From assembly GCA_021774615.1 (NCBI GenBank), contig JAJFIW010000034.1:1-41967 (forward strand): 41,967 nucleotides of DNA, read 5' to 3'. This document shows positions 15,191-24,312 of this stretch, in pieces. Origin of the DNA: Alphaproteobacteria bacterium (GTDB lineage Bacteria; Pseudomonadota; Alphaproteobacteria; UBA1280; UBA6503). The notes below the pieces were generated by a model. That model was not told the origin of the DNA and ran no database searches. It worked only from the letters and a program-made list of their open reading frames with translations. A program made the position numbers and the translations under genes. How positions within the stretch are numbered: the stretch's first letter is position 1; each line of letters starts with the position of its first letter.

Positions 15191-17509
15191 ATGCCTAACA
15201 GGAAACCTCATCAGATTGACACTGGCAAATACGACTTAGCTGTTAAAACATTTAGCCGCATCAAGCGTATGTTTGGGCTTAATATTAAAGTCCACGGCAA
15301 TGAGAATAAAGTTATCGATAATGGCCAGATTTTCTTGTTCAATCATTTTGCTCGTTTTGAAACGATGATTCCTCCCTATATCATCCACAGAGAAACTGGC
15401 GCTTACTGCCGCTCTGTAGCTGACAAAGGGCTATTTGCTGGTAATGGTAAATTTGCTAAACTTCTGCATGACCTTGGCGTAGTTCCTACTAATATTCAGG
15501 GGTTATTGCCATTTTTAGCTGCTGAAATTCTACGGGGTAATAAAGTTATTATTTTCCCAGAAGGGGCGATGATAAAAGACCGCCGCATCACTGACTCAGA
15601 AGGCTCTTTGGGTATTTTCTCACATAAGCACAATGTATTTCGTAAACACCACCAAGGTGCTGCTGCCTTAGCTCTTACACTAGAGCTATTTAAAAAACGT
15701 ATTTTGTCTGTTTTTGCTGACGGCAACGACCGCCGTATAGAACATTGGCAAAACGCACTAGGCCTACCAAGCCGTGAAGCACTGTTTGAGCAAGCCTCAA
15801 AACCAACTCTGATTATCCCTGGTGCAATTACTTTTTACCCTATCCGGATTGATGACAATATTCTAACCAAAAGCGCATCCTTTTTATCTAAGAACCCTTC
15901 AATAGCTCTGCTTGAAGAGCTTGCAATTGAAGGTAATATTTTACTCAAAGACACTGACATGGACATCCGCCTTGGTGCACCTATTACCGCTAAACACAGC
16001 TGGCAATGGTGGGACAACGTACTAATGCGGCAATATTTTAAAAAGATTGATTCTCTAGAACAATTTTTTGGCCTAAAAGAAACCGCAAACAACTGGACAG
16101 AAAAACTACTTGTTAGCTTTATCGGCAAAGAGACAGGTCGAATAAGAGATGCCTATATGGAAGGAATATACAAACAAACTACTGTTAATCTGGCACATTT
16201 AGCATCTATATTGCTATTAGATTTAGTAGAAAAGGGCTACCGAGAAATAGACATAACGTTTTTCCATAAGATCCTTTATTTAAGCCTCAAAAAGCTACAA
16301 GATGTACCTAATGTATCTCTGCACCGTAGTTTAACTTGGCCCGATAGCTACTATGGCTTAGTTGACGATAACTGCCCAGACCTTGACCGTTTTATGGATA
16401 CTTGCCAAAAAGCGGGGCTTATTTCCCATACAAATACAGCTTACCAACTACTAGATAAACTAAGCGATCCTCATAAATTCCAGACTGTCCGCATCGAGAA
16501 CCCAGTGGTGGTTAATGCTAACGAGGTAGCCCCTCTAAAAGAAGTAAAAGAAGCTGTAGTGTTCTCTTCTGACAAGGTAATGGACCATAAAACCACACCG
16601 CAAGAGCTTGCCACAAACTTATTTGATGATGAGTGTCGTTCTCATAATCGTAATAAAGCTTACTACAACAAAAAACGCTACGAAGAACTTAACAACAAAG
16701 AAACCGCAACTAAAAGCGGATCGCCATCTTTACTAATTCCACAAACAAATACCCCTCGCAAGCATATTGGTATTTTATTAGTTCATGGTTTTCTTGCCTC
16801 GCCTGCAGAAATGGAAGGGCTAGCCGAGTCACTATGGGAAGATGGCTACAGTGTTCTAAATGTAAGGCTTGCTGGGCATGGCACATCTCCGTGGGATTTG
16901 CAGCAACATTCTTGGCGCGACTGGTTGTCGTCGGTAAGGCGTAATTATCGTATTTTATCTGCTTTTGTGGATGATATTGTTATTGTAGGTTTTTCTATGG
17001 GTGGTGCATTATCACTACTGTTTTCAACAGAAAACCCGCCTGACTTAGCAGGTGTTGCAAGCATTTCTGCGCCACTAAATGTACAAAATAAAGGGATGAT
17101 ATTTGTTCCCCTTATACACCAATTAAACCAACTAGTAAGGTGGATACCCGGCGTTGAGGGGCTTATCCCATTTTATGACAATGACCCCGACAACCCCGAT
17201 ATTAACTACCGTACCATGCCGGTTAAATCTGTTAACGAGCTAAAAGAGGTTATGTCGGTAACTCGTAAGCACCTAAAAGATGTAAAAGTCCCAGTTACAG
17301 TTATCCAAGGTAACAAAGACAAGACTGTTAAACCTTCTAGCGCTAAGACCATTTTTAATAACATTAGCACCGAAAATAAAACCCTGCATTGGATCCAAAC
17401 AAAAGAACATGCTCTTGTTTCAAAGAATGTGGGGAACACCCACCAACTTGTTAAGGACTTTATAATTCATACAACTAAAGTGAAACTACTGGAAAACAAA
17501 ACTGGATAA
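15191..17509 (+). CDS. PlsC-like acyltransferase fused to an alpha/beta-hydrolase (esterase)
   Basis: This 772-residue fusion has an N-terminal glycerolipid acyltransferase-type domain (about 1-330) and a C-terminal carboxylesterase/monoacylglycerol-lipase-like domain (about 530-772). The first has NHFARFE, an HX4E variant of the usual HX4D motif (H52, E57), and the substrate motif FPEG (122-125). The second has LLVHGFLASPAEM, GHGTSP, the nucleophile elbow GFSMGG (S602), a GNKDKTV acid loop and a late histidine in KEHAL. A linker of about 200 residues lies between. The ATG at 15191 has AAGG before it; a TTG at 15134 lies upstream of the -10 box and is rejected. It precedes the beta-oxidation genes by 55 bases, suggesting fatty-acid release or re-esterification feeding them. 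Confidence 0.8.
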   Translation: MPNRKPHQIDTGKYDLAVKTFSRIKRMFGLNIKVHGNENKVIDNGQIFLFNHFARFETMIPPYIIHRETGAYCRSVADKGLFAGNGKFAKLLHDLGVVPTNIQGLLPFLAAEILRGNKVIIFPEGAMIKDRRITDSEGSLGIFSHKHNVFRKHHQGAAALALTLELFKKRILSVFADGNDRRIEHWQNALGLPSREALFEQASKPTLIIPGAITFYPIRIDDNILTKSASFLSKNPSIALLEELAIEGNILLKDTDMDIRLGAPITAKHSWQWWDNVLMRQYFKKIDSLEQFFGLKETANNWTEKLLVSFIGKETGRIRDAYMEGIYKQTTVNLAHLASILLLDLVEKGYREIDITFFHKILYLSLKKLQDVPNVSLHRSLTWPDSYYGLVDDNCPDLDRFMDTCQKAGLISHTNTAYQLLDKLSDPHKFQTVRIENPVVVNANEVAPLKEVKEAVVFSSDKVMDHKTTPQELATNLFDDECRSHNRNKAYYNKKRYEELNNKETATKSGSPSLLIPQTNTPRKHIGILLVHGFLASPAEMEGLAESLWEDGYSVLNVRLAGHGTSPWDLQQHSWRDWLSSVRRNYRILSAFVDDIVIVGFSMGGALSLLFSTENPPDLAGVASISAPLNVQNKGMIFVPLIHQLNQLVRWIPGVEGLIPFYDNDPDNPDINYRTMPVKSVNELKEVMSVTRKHLKDVKVPVTVIQGNKDKTVKPSSAKTIFNNISTENKTLHWIQTKEHALVSKNVGNTHQLVKDFIIHTTKVKLLENKTG

Positions 17510-17564
17510 GATACAATAACCTAGAAATAATTATGTCTTACCCTAAAAAACTAAGGAGAGAACT

Positions 17565-18713
17565 ATGACCAACTCACAAAAACCTATCGTTATCGCCGCT
17601 TACAACCGTAGCCCATTTACCCGAGCCTATAAAGGTGAGCTATCGCGCGTACGAGCTGACGAGATGATTGGTCAACTCCTTAAAGAAATGGTCGCTAAAA
17701 CTAAAATGGATCCTGCTCATATTGAAGATCTTATCCTAGGTTGCGCTTTCCCTGAGGCTGAACAAGGCTTTAACATTGCACGACTAGCTATATTTATGGC
17801 AGGGCTAAATGTAACTACAGCAGGCATGACTATTAACCGTTTTTGTGGTTCATCTATGCAGTCTATCCATATTGCTGCGGGTAATATCCAAATGGGTGCG
17901 GGCGATGCATTTTTGTGTGCGGGCGTAGAATCCATGAGTCGGGTACCGATGACTGGCTTTAACCCACTACCACACCCCGAGCTATACAAAGAAAACCCAG
18001 CCGCATACATGGGCATGGGCGAAACAGCAGAAAATGTAGCTCGTAAATACCAAATTAGCCGTGCCGACCAAGATGCTTTTGCACTTGCTAGCCACCTAAA
18101 AGCAGCAGCTGCACAAAAAGAGGGCCGCTTAAGTGGTGAGATTATCCCGATTATGCACCAAGGCAAAGAAATAAGCCTCGATGGCTGCATCAGAGCCGAC
18201 ACAACTTTAGAAGGTCTACAAGGGCTAAAACCTGCCTTCGATATAGAGGGCTCGGTTACTGCTGGTACAGCTTCACCACTAACCGATGGCGCATCAGCCG
18301 TTCTTGTAACAACCGAGGAATACGCCGAGAAGAATGGTCTTGAGCCACTAGCACGGATTAAATCCATTGCTGTTTCAGGTTGCGAGCCAGACATTATGGG
18401 TATTGGGCCAATTGGCGCTACGAAAAAGGCTTTAGCAAGGGCAGGCATTAAAATTGATGACCTAGACGTGGTTGAGCTTAACGAAGCATTTGCCTCACAG
18501 TCATTAGCAGTTATCCGCGATCTTGGGCTAGACCAGAAAAAAGTTAACCTTGACGGTGGTGCAATTGCACTTGGACACCCACTTGGTGCATCCGGCGCAC
18601 GGATTACAGGTAAAGCTGCCCAATTACTTAAACGTGAGAAAGGTAAATACGCACTATCCACAATGTGTATTGGTGGCGGGCAAGGGATTGCCACTGTAAT
18701 GGAGGCTATATAA
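17565..18713 (+). CDS. fadA: Acetyl-CoA acyltransferase (3-ketoacyl-CoA thiolase)
   Basis: The 382-residue thiolase cleaves 3-ketoacyl-CoA to acetyl-CoA and a shortened acyl-CoA. The acyl-accepting cysteine C94 lies in NRFCGSSMQS, the base histidine in GGAIALGHPLGASGAR, and the second cysteine in STMCIGGGQG, so the catalytic set is complete. AAGGAGAG precedes the ATG. The stop overlaps the start of the next gene by one base (TAATG), showing tight coupling with the multifunctional beta-oxidation enzyme. Together with the next two genes it gives a full beta-oxidation spiral. Confidence 0.92.
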   Translation: MTNSQKPIVIAAYNRSPFTRAYKGELSRVRADEMIGQLLKEMVAKTKMDPAHIEDLILGCAFPEAEQGFNIARLAIFMAGLNVTTAGMTINRFCGSSMQSIHIAAGNIQMGAGDAFLCAGVESMSRVPMTGFNPLPHPELYKENPAAYMGMGETAENVARKYQISRADQDAFALASHLKAAAAQKEGRLSGEIIPIMHQGKEISLDGCIRADTTLEGLQGLKPAFDIEGSVTAGTASPLTDGASAVLVTTEEYAEKNGLEPLARIKSIAVSGCEPDIMGIGPIGATKKALARAGIKIDDLDVVELNEAFASQSLAVIRDLGLDQKKVNLDGGAIALGHPLGASGARITGKAAQLLKREKGKYALSTMCIGGGQGIATVMEAI

Positions 18714-21091
18714 TGACAAACTCTACTTTAAAACCAATTAATAAGGTTTGCGTAATTGGCGCAGGTGTTATGGGTGCAGGCATTGCAGCCCATGTTGCTA
18801 ACGCTGGGGTGGAAGTTCTTTTACTAGATATCGTCCCTAAAGACGCTACCGACCGCAATGTAGTTGCTAAAACAGCTATCGAGAAACTTAAAAAACAAAA
18901 CCCTGCTCCATTAATGTCTAATCAGGCGGCAAAACTAATAACTGCTGGTAACATTGATGATGACCTTAAACATGCAGGGCAATGCGACTGGGTGATTGAA
19001 GCTGTCATTGAACGGCTCGACATTAAACAAAGCCTTTACGCTAACCTCGAGAAATACCGCCTTAAAGATACTATTGTTTCTTCTAATACATCAACTCTAC
19101 CAATAGAAACGTTGATGGCTAAGGCCAAAAAACCACTGCAAGAACATTTCTTAATTAGCCACTTTTTTAACCCACCTCGCTATATGCGTTTATTAGAATT
19201 GGTAGTTGGTGACAACACATCTGACGACACTACCGCTAGAATTCGTGATTTTTGTGACCGTGTTCTTGGTAAAACAGTTGTAGACTGTAATGACACCCCT
19301 GGTTTTATAGCTAACCGTATCGGAACATTCTGGCTACAATGTGCTGTTACAGAAGCTATTAAACAAGGGATTGACATCGAAACTGCAGATGCAGTTCTTG
19401 GTAAACCAGTTGGTTTCCCGAAGACAGGTGTTTTTGCGCTAATAGACATGGTTGGGCTTGACATTATGCCCCATGTGTTAGGTAGCTTAAGCAGCGCACT
19501 AGACGATAAAGACCAATTCCATACCCTAGGCAAATTACCAGAAATGGTAACAGCAATGATTGCCGATGGCTACACTGGGCGCAAAGGTAAAGGTGGTTTT
19601 TACCGCCTAACTGCCGACAAGAAAAAACAAGCAATATCTCTTCATGACCGCTCCTACAGCGACGCTAAACGCCCTAAAGTACCTGCCGCCAACGTTGGGC
19701 GTAAAGGTGGGATCAGAGGTGTTATTACCCATGATAGCCCTGCGGGTCGTTATGCATGGTCGGTTATATCGCAAACTTTGGCTTATGCTGCATCATTAGT
19801 ACCCGAAATCGCAGACGACATAGACACAGTTGATGCCGCTATGCGCCTAGGTTACAACTGGAAGTATGGCCCATTCGAGATGATAGACAAACTCGGCACC
19901 GAGTGGTTTGCTACTGCACTAAAAGATGCAAACCACCCAGTACCAGTATTGCTAACCGTTGCTAATGGCCAACCTTTCTATAGAACCAAAGATGGTCGGT
20001 TGCAGTTTTTAGGGGTTGATGGTACTTACCAAACAATAAAACGCCCTGAGGGTGTACTTTTACTTGCCGACATTAAACGCCGCAGCAAACCATTACTACG
20101 TAATAAATCTGCAAGTTTGTGGGACATTGGCGACAAAGTAGCTTGCTTAGAGTTCCATTCCAAAATGAATTCTCTTAACCCATACAGCATGTCGATGATT
20201 AAAAAATCGGTTAAGTTTGTAAACGACAACGACTTTAAAGCGATGGTTGTTTATAACGAAAGCAGTCATTTTTCTGCTGGTGCTAACCTTGGGATATTAG
20301 CAGTTGCTGCGAAACTACGTTTATGGCCATTTGTTGACTGGTTCCTAAATGCGGGGCAGCAGGCTTATAATAATCTTAAATATGCTCCATTCCCAGTTAT
20401 TGGTGCGCCATCAGGCTTAGCCTTGGGCGGTGGTTGTGAGGTTCTTCTACACTGCGATGGTATCGAAGCTCATGCCGAAACTTATATGGGCCTTGTTGAA
20501 GCTGGTGTTGGAATTATCCCAGGTTGGGGTGGTTGTAAAGAAATGCTAGTTCGTGCACAAGAAAAATACAGCAAAAGTGTTAATCAACCTAAAGGTTGGG
20601 TCACTCCAGACTTTATCCCTGGTGGGCCAATGGCACCTGTGCTAGACGTTTTCCCGTTAATTGCGATGGCAGATGTGTCAAAATCTGCACATTTAGCTAA
20701 GGAGAAAATGTTCCTGCGCTCTGCTGACAACGTAGTTATGAACCGCGACCGTCTGCTTAGTGCCGCTAAAGAACGTGCCTTAGGGATGGCAAAAAGCTAT
20801 ACACCTCCTAAAGCACCTACATTTAACTTGCCAGGTGCATCTGGTGCAGCAGCACTAGACTTAGGTGTTCATGATTTTATCAAAAAAGGTGTTGCGTCAC
20901 CTCATGATGGTAAAATTGGTGTAGCATTAGCCAAAGTGCTAACAGGTGGCAATACCGACCAAATGGATACCGTTAGCGAACAAGACATTCTCGATCTTGA
21001 AAGAGCTGGGCTTATTGCAATGGCAAAAACTAGTAAGTCACAAGACCGAGTAATCCACATGTTACGTACAGGCAAACCACTACGTAACTAA
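18713..21091 (+). CDS. fadN: FadN-type 3-hydroxyacyl-CoA dehydrogenase/enoyl-CoA hydratase
   Basis: The 792-residue bifunctional enzyme has the dehydrogenase first: NAD loop VIGAGVMGAGIA (14-25), then SHFFNPPRYMRLLELV with the catalytic histidine. A hydratase/isomerase domain follows in the C-terminal part, with FSAGANLG, GGGCEVLLHCDG and PGWGGCKEM. This order matches Bacillus FadN and is the reverse of E. coli FadB. The start is ATG at 18713 with GGAGG upstream; an in-frame GTG at 18665 inside the thiolase is not needed. The hydratase active-site region has glutamate in the LVEAGVGI segment as expected. Operon partners are the thiolase before and FadE after. Confidence 0.9.
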   Translation: MTNSTLKPINKVCVIGAGVMGAGIAAHVANAGVEVLLLDIVPKDATDRNVVAKTAIEKLKKQNPAPLMSNQAAKLITAGNIDDDLKHAGQCDWVIEAVIERLDIKQSLYANLEKYRLKDTIVSSNTSTLPIETLMAKAKKPLQEHFLISHFFNPPRYMRLLELVVGDNTSDDTTARIRDFCDRVLGKTVVDCNDTPGFIANRIGTFWLQCAVTEAIKQGIDIETADAVLGKPVGFPKTGVFALIDMVGLDIMPHVLGSLSSALDDKDQFHTLGKLPEMVTAMIADGYTGRKGKGGFYRLTADKKKQAISLHDRSYSDAKRPKVPAANVGRKGGIRGVITHDSPAGRYAWSVISQTLAYAASLVPEIADDIDTVDAAMRLGYNWKYGPFEMIDKLGTEWFATALKDANHPVPVLLTVANGQPFYRTKDGRLQFLGVDGTYQTIKRPEGVLLLADIKRRSKPLLRNKSASLWDIGDKVACLEFHSKMNSLNPYSMSMIKKSVKFVNDNDFKAMVVYNESSHFSAGANLGILAVAAKLRLWPFVDWFLNAGQQAYNNLKYAPFPVIGAPSGLALGGGCEVLLHCDGIEAHAETYMGLVEAGVGIIPGWGGCKEMLVRAQEKYSKSVNQPKGWVTPDFIPGGPMAPVLDVFPLIAMADVSKSAHLAKEKMFLRSADNVVMNRDRLLSAAKERALGMAKSYTPPKAPTFNLPGASGAAALDLGVHDFIKKGVASPHDGKIGVALAKVLTGGNTDQMDTVSEQDILDLERAGLIAMAKTSKSQDRVIHMLRTGKPLRN

Positions 21092-21110
21092 TTAAAGAAG
21101 GACTATAATT

Positions 21111-23534
21111 ATGACAACAACAATTTTATTACTTGCCTTAGCCGCACTTGTTATATTGGTTTATATGGGCAAAACTTACGGCGGCATTGTTACTGCTACT
21201 GGCTTTATATTTTATGCTTGGTACGACATGGGCCCCGAAGATATGGCATTCTTTAAGCTATGCGCTTGGGTTGCGGCTACAGTTGCTGTTGTTGTAGCAA
21301 TTCCAGCTTTACGCCAGAAAATTATCTCTCGCCCAATGATGAAAATAGCCCGTAAAACGCTACCATCAATGGGTGAAACCGAAAAAATAGCGCTAGATGC
21401 AGGTTCTGTATGGTTTGATGGCGACTTATTCTCTGGCTCTCCTGACTGGCGCAAACTAATGGCTTACGACTTCAAAAAACTAACTGCTGAAGAACAAGCA
21501 TTTATAGATGGCCCAACAGAAGAACTATGCGCCATGATCGACGACTGGCAAATCGCCCAAGAGCGGGATTTACCAAAACCAGTATGGGACTTTATCAAGA
21601 AGCATAAATTTTTAGGGATGGTTATCCCCAAAGAGTTTGGTGGGCTTGGTTTTTCAGCGATTGCACACTCCGAAGTTATTACTCGAATTTCTAGCCGCAG
21701 TGTAACCGCTGGGGTTACAATTATGGTGCCAAACTCTCTCGGGCCCGGAGAGTTACTAACCCACTACGGCACTAAAGAACAAAAAGAACATTACTTACCA
21801 CGCCTTGCAGTTGGTAAGGAAATACCTTGTTTTGCTCTGACCGAACCACATGCAGGTAGTGACGCTGCTAGTATGCGTAGTGTTGGTACTGTATGTAAAG
21901 GCAAGTTTGAAGGCAAAGAAGTTGTTGGAATTAAGCTAAACTTTAACAAACGTTATATTACGCTTGCTCCAATTGCGACTGTGCTTGGTATGGCGTTTAA
22001 ACTTTATGACCCCGACAAACTACTTGGCGACAAAGAAGACCTTGGTATTACTTGTGCCCTTATTCCACGGGAAACCAAAGGAGTTACCATTGGTAACCGC
22101 CACGACCCAATGGGCTTACCATTTATGAATGGCCCAATCCAAGGTGAGGATGTTTTTATCCCGATGGATTGGATTATTGGTGGTGCAGAGTACGCTGGTA
22201 AAGGTTGGATGATGCTTATGGAGCAATTAGCTGCTGGGCGTGGCATTTCATTGCCATCTCTGTCTGTAAGTGCGGTAGAAGTTGGGGTGCGTGCAATTGG
22301 TGCATACGGCAACGTACGCGAGCAATTCGGGATACCAATCAGCCGTATGGAAGGTGTGCGTGAGACTGCTGCTAGCATTGCTGGCCACGCTTACTTTATG
22401 GATGCTGTGCGCCGCATGACTTGTGCTGCGGTTGACATGGGCGAACGCCCATCTGTTGCAACAGCTATTGCAAAAGCATACCTAACTGAAGGAATGCGTA
22501 AATCTGTTAATGACGCTATGGATATCCAAGGTGGTGCTGCGATTTGCCGTGGTCCTAAAAATATCTTTGCTCGAGGTTATGACGGTATCCCGATTGGGAT
22601 TACGGTTGAAGGCTCGAATACTTTAACCCGTTCGATGATTATTTTTGGCCAAGGGGCAGTTCGTTGTCACCCCTACATGCAAAACATGGTGCGTGGTCTA
22701 ACCGACAATGATGTTGCAATGTTTGACGCTGCAATGTCTGGTTTTACTAACCATATGGCAAAAAATACTGTGCGTTCTTTTGTTTATGGCATAACTGGTG
22801 GAATGTTTATTACCCCACCTAAAGGCAGCAAAAAGCAAGCTAAGGCTTATAAACGCCTTACTCACCTGTCTACCAACTTTGCATTGTTAGCAGATATGGC
22901 GTTGATATCTATGGGCGGTAGTTTAAAACAGAAAGAGCATATTAGCGGCCGCTTTGCTGACGCTTTAAGCTGGATGTTTATTTGTGCATCTGCATTAAAA
23001 CGCTTCCATGATGATGGGCATAAAGCAGCGCATAAACCACTACTAGACTGGACACTAGCCTACGGCATGAAACACATTGAAGAAGCATTGCACGGTATTA
23101 CCCGTAATATGCCAAGCCGTGTGGTAGGTTTAACTGCTCATGCATTAATCTTCCCGTTTGGTCGCCGCTACGAGCTACCTTGCGACAAGTTGGTGTCTAA
23201 GATAGCTGATAGCCTCTTTGACCCAGAAAGTTCGGTTCGTGATGACCTAACAGGTGAAATCTTCATTCCATCTGCAAATGAACCAAGCCTGGGGATGTTA
23301 GAAGCAGCCTTTAAAGCTGTTACTGCAGCTGCGCCTATCCGCAAAAAGGTTGATAAAGCCCGCCGCCATGGCAAGATAGTTAAGGCTGACGTACCAACTA
23401 TGGCAAATAAAGCAAAAGAGCTTGGCTTAATTGACGATAAAGAGCTTAAGCAAATCCTAGCTGCTGAAGCTGCCCGTGATAGCGCAGTCCAAGTAGATAA
23501 CTTCGACTACAAAGCCTATAGCAATATGCGTTAG
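21111..23534 (+). CDS. fadE: Acyl-CoA dehydrogenase, FadE type
   Basis: FadE catalyses the first oxidation step of fatty acyl-CoA, passing electrons to the membrane electron chain. The 807-residue length and layout match E. coli FadE: two N-terminal hydrophobic helices (about 3-40 and 46-66), then the acyl-CoA dehydrogenase fold. Features include CFALTEPHAGSDAASM (flavin/substrate region), GYDGIPIGITVEGSNTLTRSMIIFGQGA and a long C-terminal extension particular to this class. AAGGA lies 13 bases before the ATG. A very strong terminator ends the operon. Bacillus fadNAE operons use a shorter, different FadE, so this operon combines two lineages of enzyme types. Confidence 0.9.
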   Translation: MTTTILLLALAALVILVYMGKTYGGIVTATGFIFYAWYDMGPEDMAFFKLCAWVAATVAVVVAIPALRQKIISRPMMKIARKTLPSMGETEKIALDAGSVWFDGDLFSGSPDWRKLMAYDFKKLTAEEQAFIDGPTEELCAMIDDWQIAQERDLPKPVWDFIKKHKFLGMVIPKEFGGLGFSAIAHSEVITRISSRSVTAGVTIMVPNSLGPGELLTHYGTKEQKEHYLPRLAVGKEIPCFALTEPHAGSDAASMRSVGTVCKGKFEGKEVVGIKLNFNKRYITLAPIATVLGMAFKLYDPDKLLGDKEDLGITCALIPRETKGVTIGNRHDPMGLPFMNGPIQGEDVFIPMDWIIGGAEYAGKGWMMLMEQLAAGRGISLPSLSVSAVEVGVRAIGAYGNVREQFGIPISRMEGVRETAASIAGHAYFMDAVRRMTCAAVDMGERPSVATAIAKAYLTEGMRKSVNDAMDIQGGAAICRGPKNIFARGYDGIPIGITVEGSNTLTRSMIIFGQGAVRCHPYMQNMVRGLTDNDVAMFDAAMSGFTNHMAKNTVRSFVYGITGGMFITPPKGSKKQAKAYKRLTHLSTNFALLADMALISMGGSLKQKEHISGRFADALSWMFICASALKRFHDDGHKAAHKPLLDWTLAYGMKHIEEALHGITRNMPSRVVGLTAHALIFPFGRRYELPCDKLVSKIADSLFDPESSVRDDLTGEIFIPSANEPSLGMLEAAFKAVTAAAPIRKKVDKARRHGKIVKADVPTMANKAKELGLIDDKELKQILAAEAARDSAVQVDNFDYKAYSNMR

Positions 23535-23545
23535 GTGGCTTAATT

Positions 23546-23588
23546 AATAACGAAAGAGGGCACCATTACGGTGCCCTCTTTCGTTATT
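23546..23588. terminator. Long bidirectional terminator hairpin
   Basis: A perfect 19-bp stem (23546-23564 with 23570-23588) with a five-base loop lies between the convergent fadE and carbonic-anhydrase-like genes. The outer part is A/T-rich, so both strands end in a U-run. The last paired base is also the final base of the minus-strand gene's stop codon. Confidence 0.9.
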
Positions 23589-24211
23589 TACACTTTAGAC
23601 AGTATGCCTACGATAATTCCTGATGATGGAACAAGCGGGTCTCCATCAACATCAAAACTTCTGATGTTTAAGTCACTATCATCATACATCAATCCATGGA
23701 TTGACAGCATACCGCTGTCCACAAGAGCTTTGATTTGCGGATAATCATACAAATTAGCCGCACTTTGTGTAACCACCATCTCTGCGAGCATGGTTATTAC
23801 AGCATCATTATTTAGCTTCTCTCTACTCACCTTCGCTGCATGTGCTAGCAAAGGCTTGTCAAAGTGTGCCATCCACTCCTGATCTGTAATAACATCAAAA
23901 CCATGGTAAGGGTTTAATGCTGTATCCATTACGCCACAACCCACATGGCCACAAACCACTATCGAACGACGCTCAGCAAGAGTTCCCTCTTCTGTAACGC
24001 CCAGTGCCTTAGTAATTTGGTTAATGGTGTTAACACTGCGGTATGTATTAACAGCTGGTACAACCGCACCCAATGTGCGTACTGCTGGTACACCAACAGT
24101 ATTGGGGTTAAATTTAGAGTCCGAACAAGAAATAACCAAAGGGTTCTTAAATTGCCCCATAGCTTCCACGAATAATGCATCAAAGCCTTGGTTCTGGATT
24201 TTTTCACACAT
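23588..24211 (-). CDS. Beta-carbonic-anhydrase-like protein with altered catalytic dyad
   Basis: The 207-residue protein keeps the zinc ligands of beta-carbonic anhydrase, C29 and D31 in ISCSDSK and H89/C92 in CGHVGCGVM. The Asp-Arg dyad reads D31-K33, with Arg replaced by Lys. The usual R-N-x-G-N-x-V segment reads AVRTLGAVVP. Activity as a normal hydratase may be reduced or altered. Related CA-like proteins use other substrates such as CS2 or COS, though nothing in the sequence shows this. The ATG at 24211 is chosen because GAGGACAC precedes it; a start at 24268 would add an unsupported 19 residues. A separate promoter with an operator-like repeat lies upstream. Confidence 0.75.
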   Translation of the reverse strand: MCEKIQNQGFDALFVEAMGQFKNPLVISCSDSKFNPNTVGVPAVRTLGAVVPAVNTYRSVNTINQITKALGVTEEGTLAERRSIVVCGHVGCGVMDTALNPYHGFDVITDQEWMAHFDKPLLAHAAKVSREKLNNDAVITMLAEMVVTQSAANLYDYPQIKALVDSGMLSIHGLMYDDSDLNIRSFDVDGDPLVPSSGIIVGILSKV

Positions 24212-24253
24212 AAGTGTGTCCTCAAAAAAGTGAAACGTTAAGAAAGAAAAGCA

Positions 24254-24291
24254 AATTACCCTCCTCATATAATTATTAGAAAAGGGTAATT
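24254..24291. promoter_or_regulatory. Operator-like inverted repeat over the CA-like gene promoter
   Basis: Perfect 9-bp arms AATTACCCT (24254-24262) and AGGGTAATT (24283-24291) are separated by 20 bases. One arm overlaps the -35 box of the minus-strand promoter and the other covers the predicted transcription start, a layout typical of repressor operators. The regulator is unknown. Confidence 0.5.
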
Positions 24292-24294
24292 CAA
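24266..24294 (-). promoter_or_regulatory. Promoter for the CA-like gene
   Basis: On the minus strand TTGAAT (24294-24289) and TATATG (24271-24266) are separated by exactly 17 bp. The predicted leader is about 48 bases. It makes the CA-like gene independently transcribable from the upstream carbonic anhydrase gene. Confidence 0.5.
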
Positions 24295-24312
24295 TAGGTA
24301 TAAGTTATTATT

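Noticed and set aside
17717-18694. A 325-residue open frame on the minus strand opposite the thiolase gene
   Set aside because: It mirrors the thiolase codons, has a Ser/Pro/Ala/Arg-rich composition typical of antisense frames, and the sense strand has a complete enzyme with all catalytic residues.
18665-18712. Upstream GTG start for fadN inside the thiolase gene
   Set aside because: ATG at 18713 has GGAGG upstream and starts the normal FadN N-terminus; the extra 16 residues do not resemble the family.
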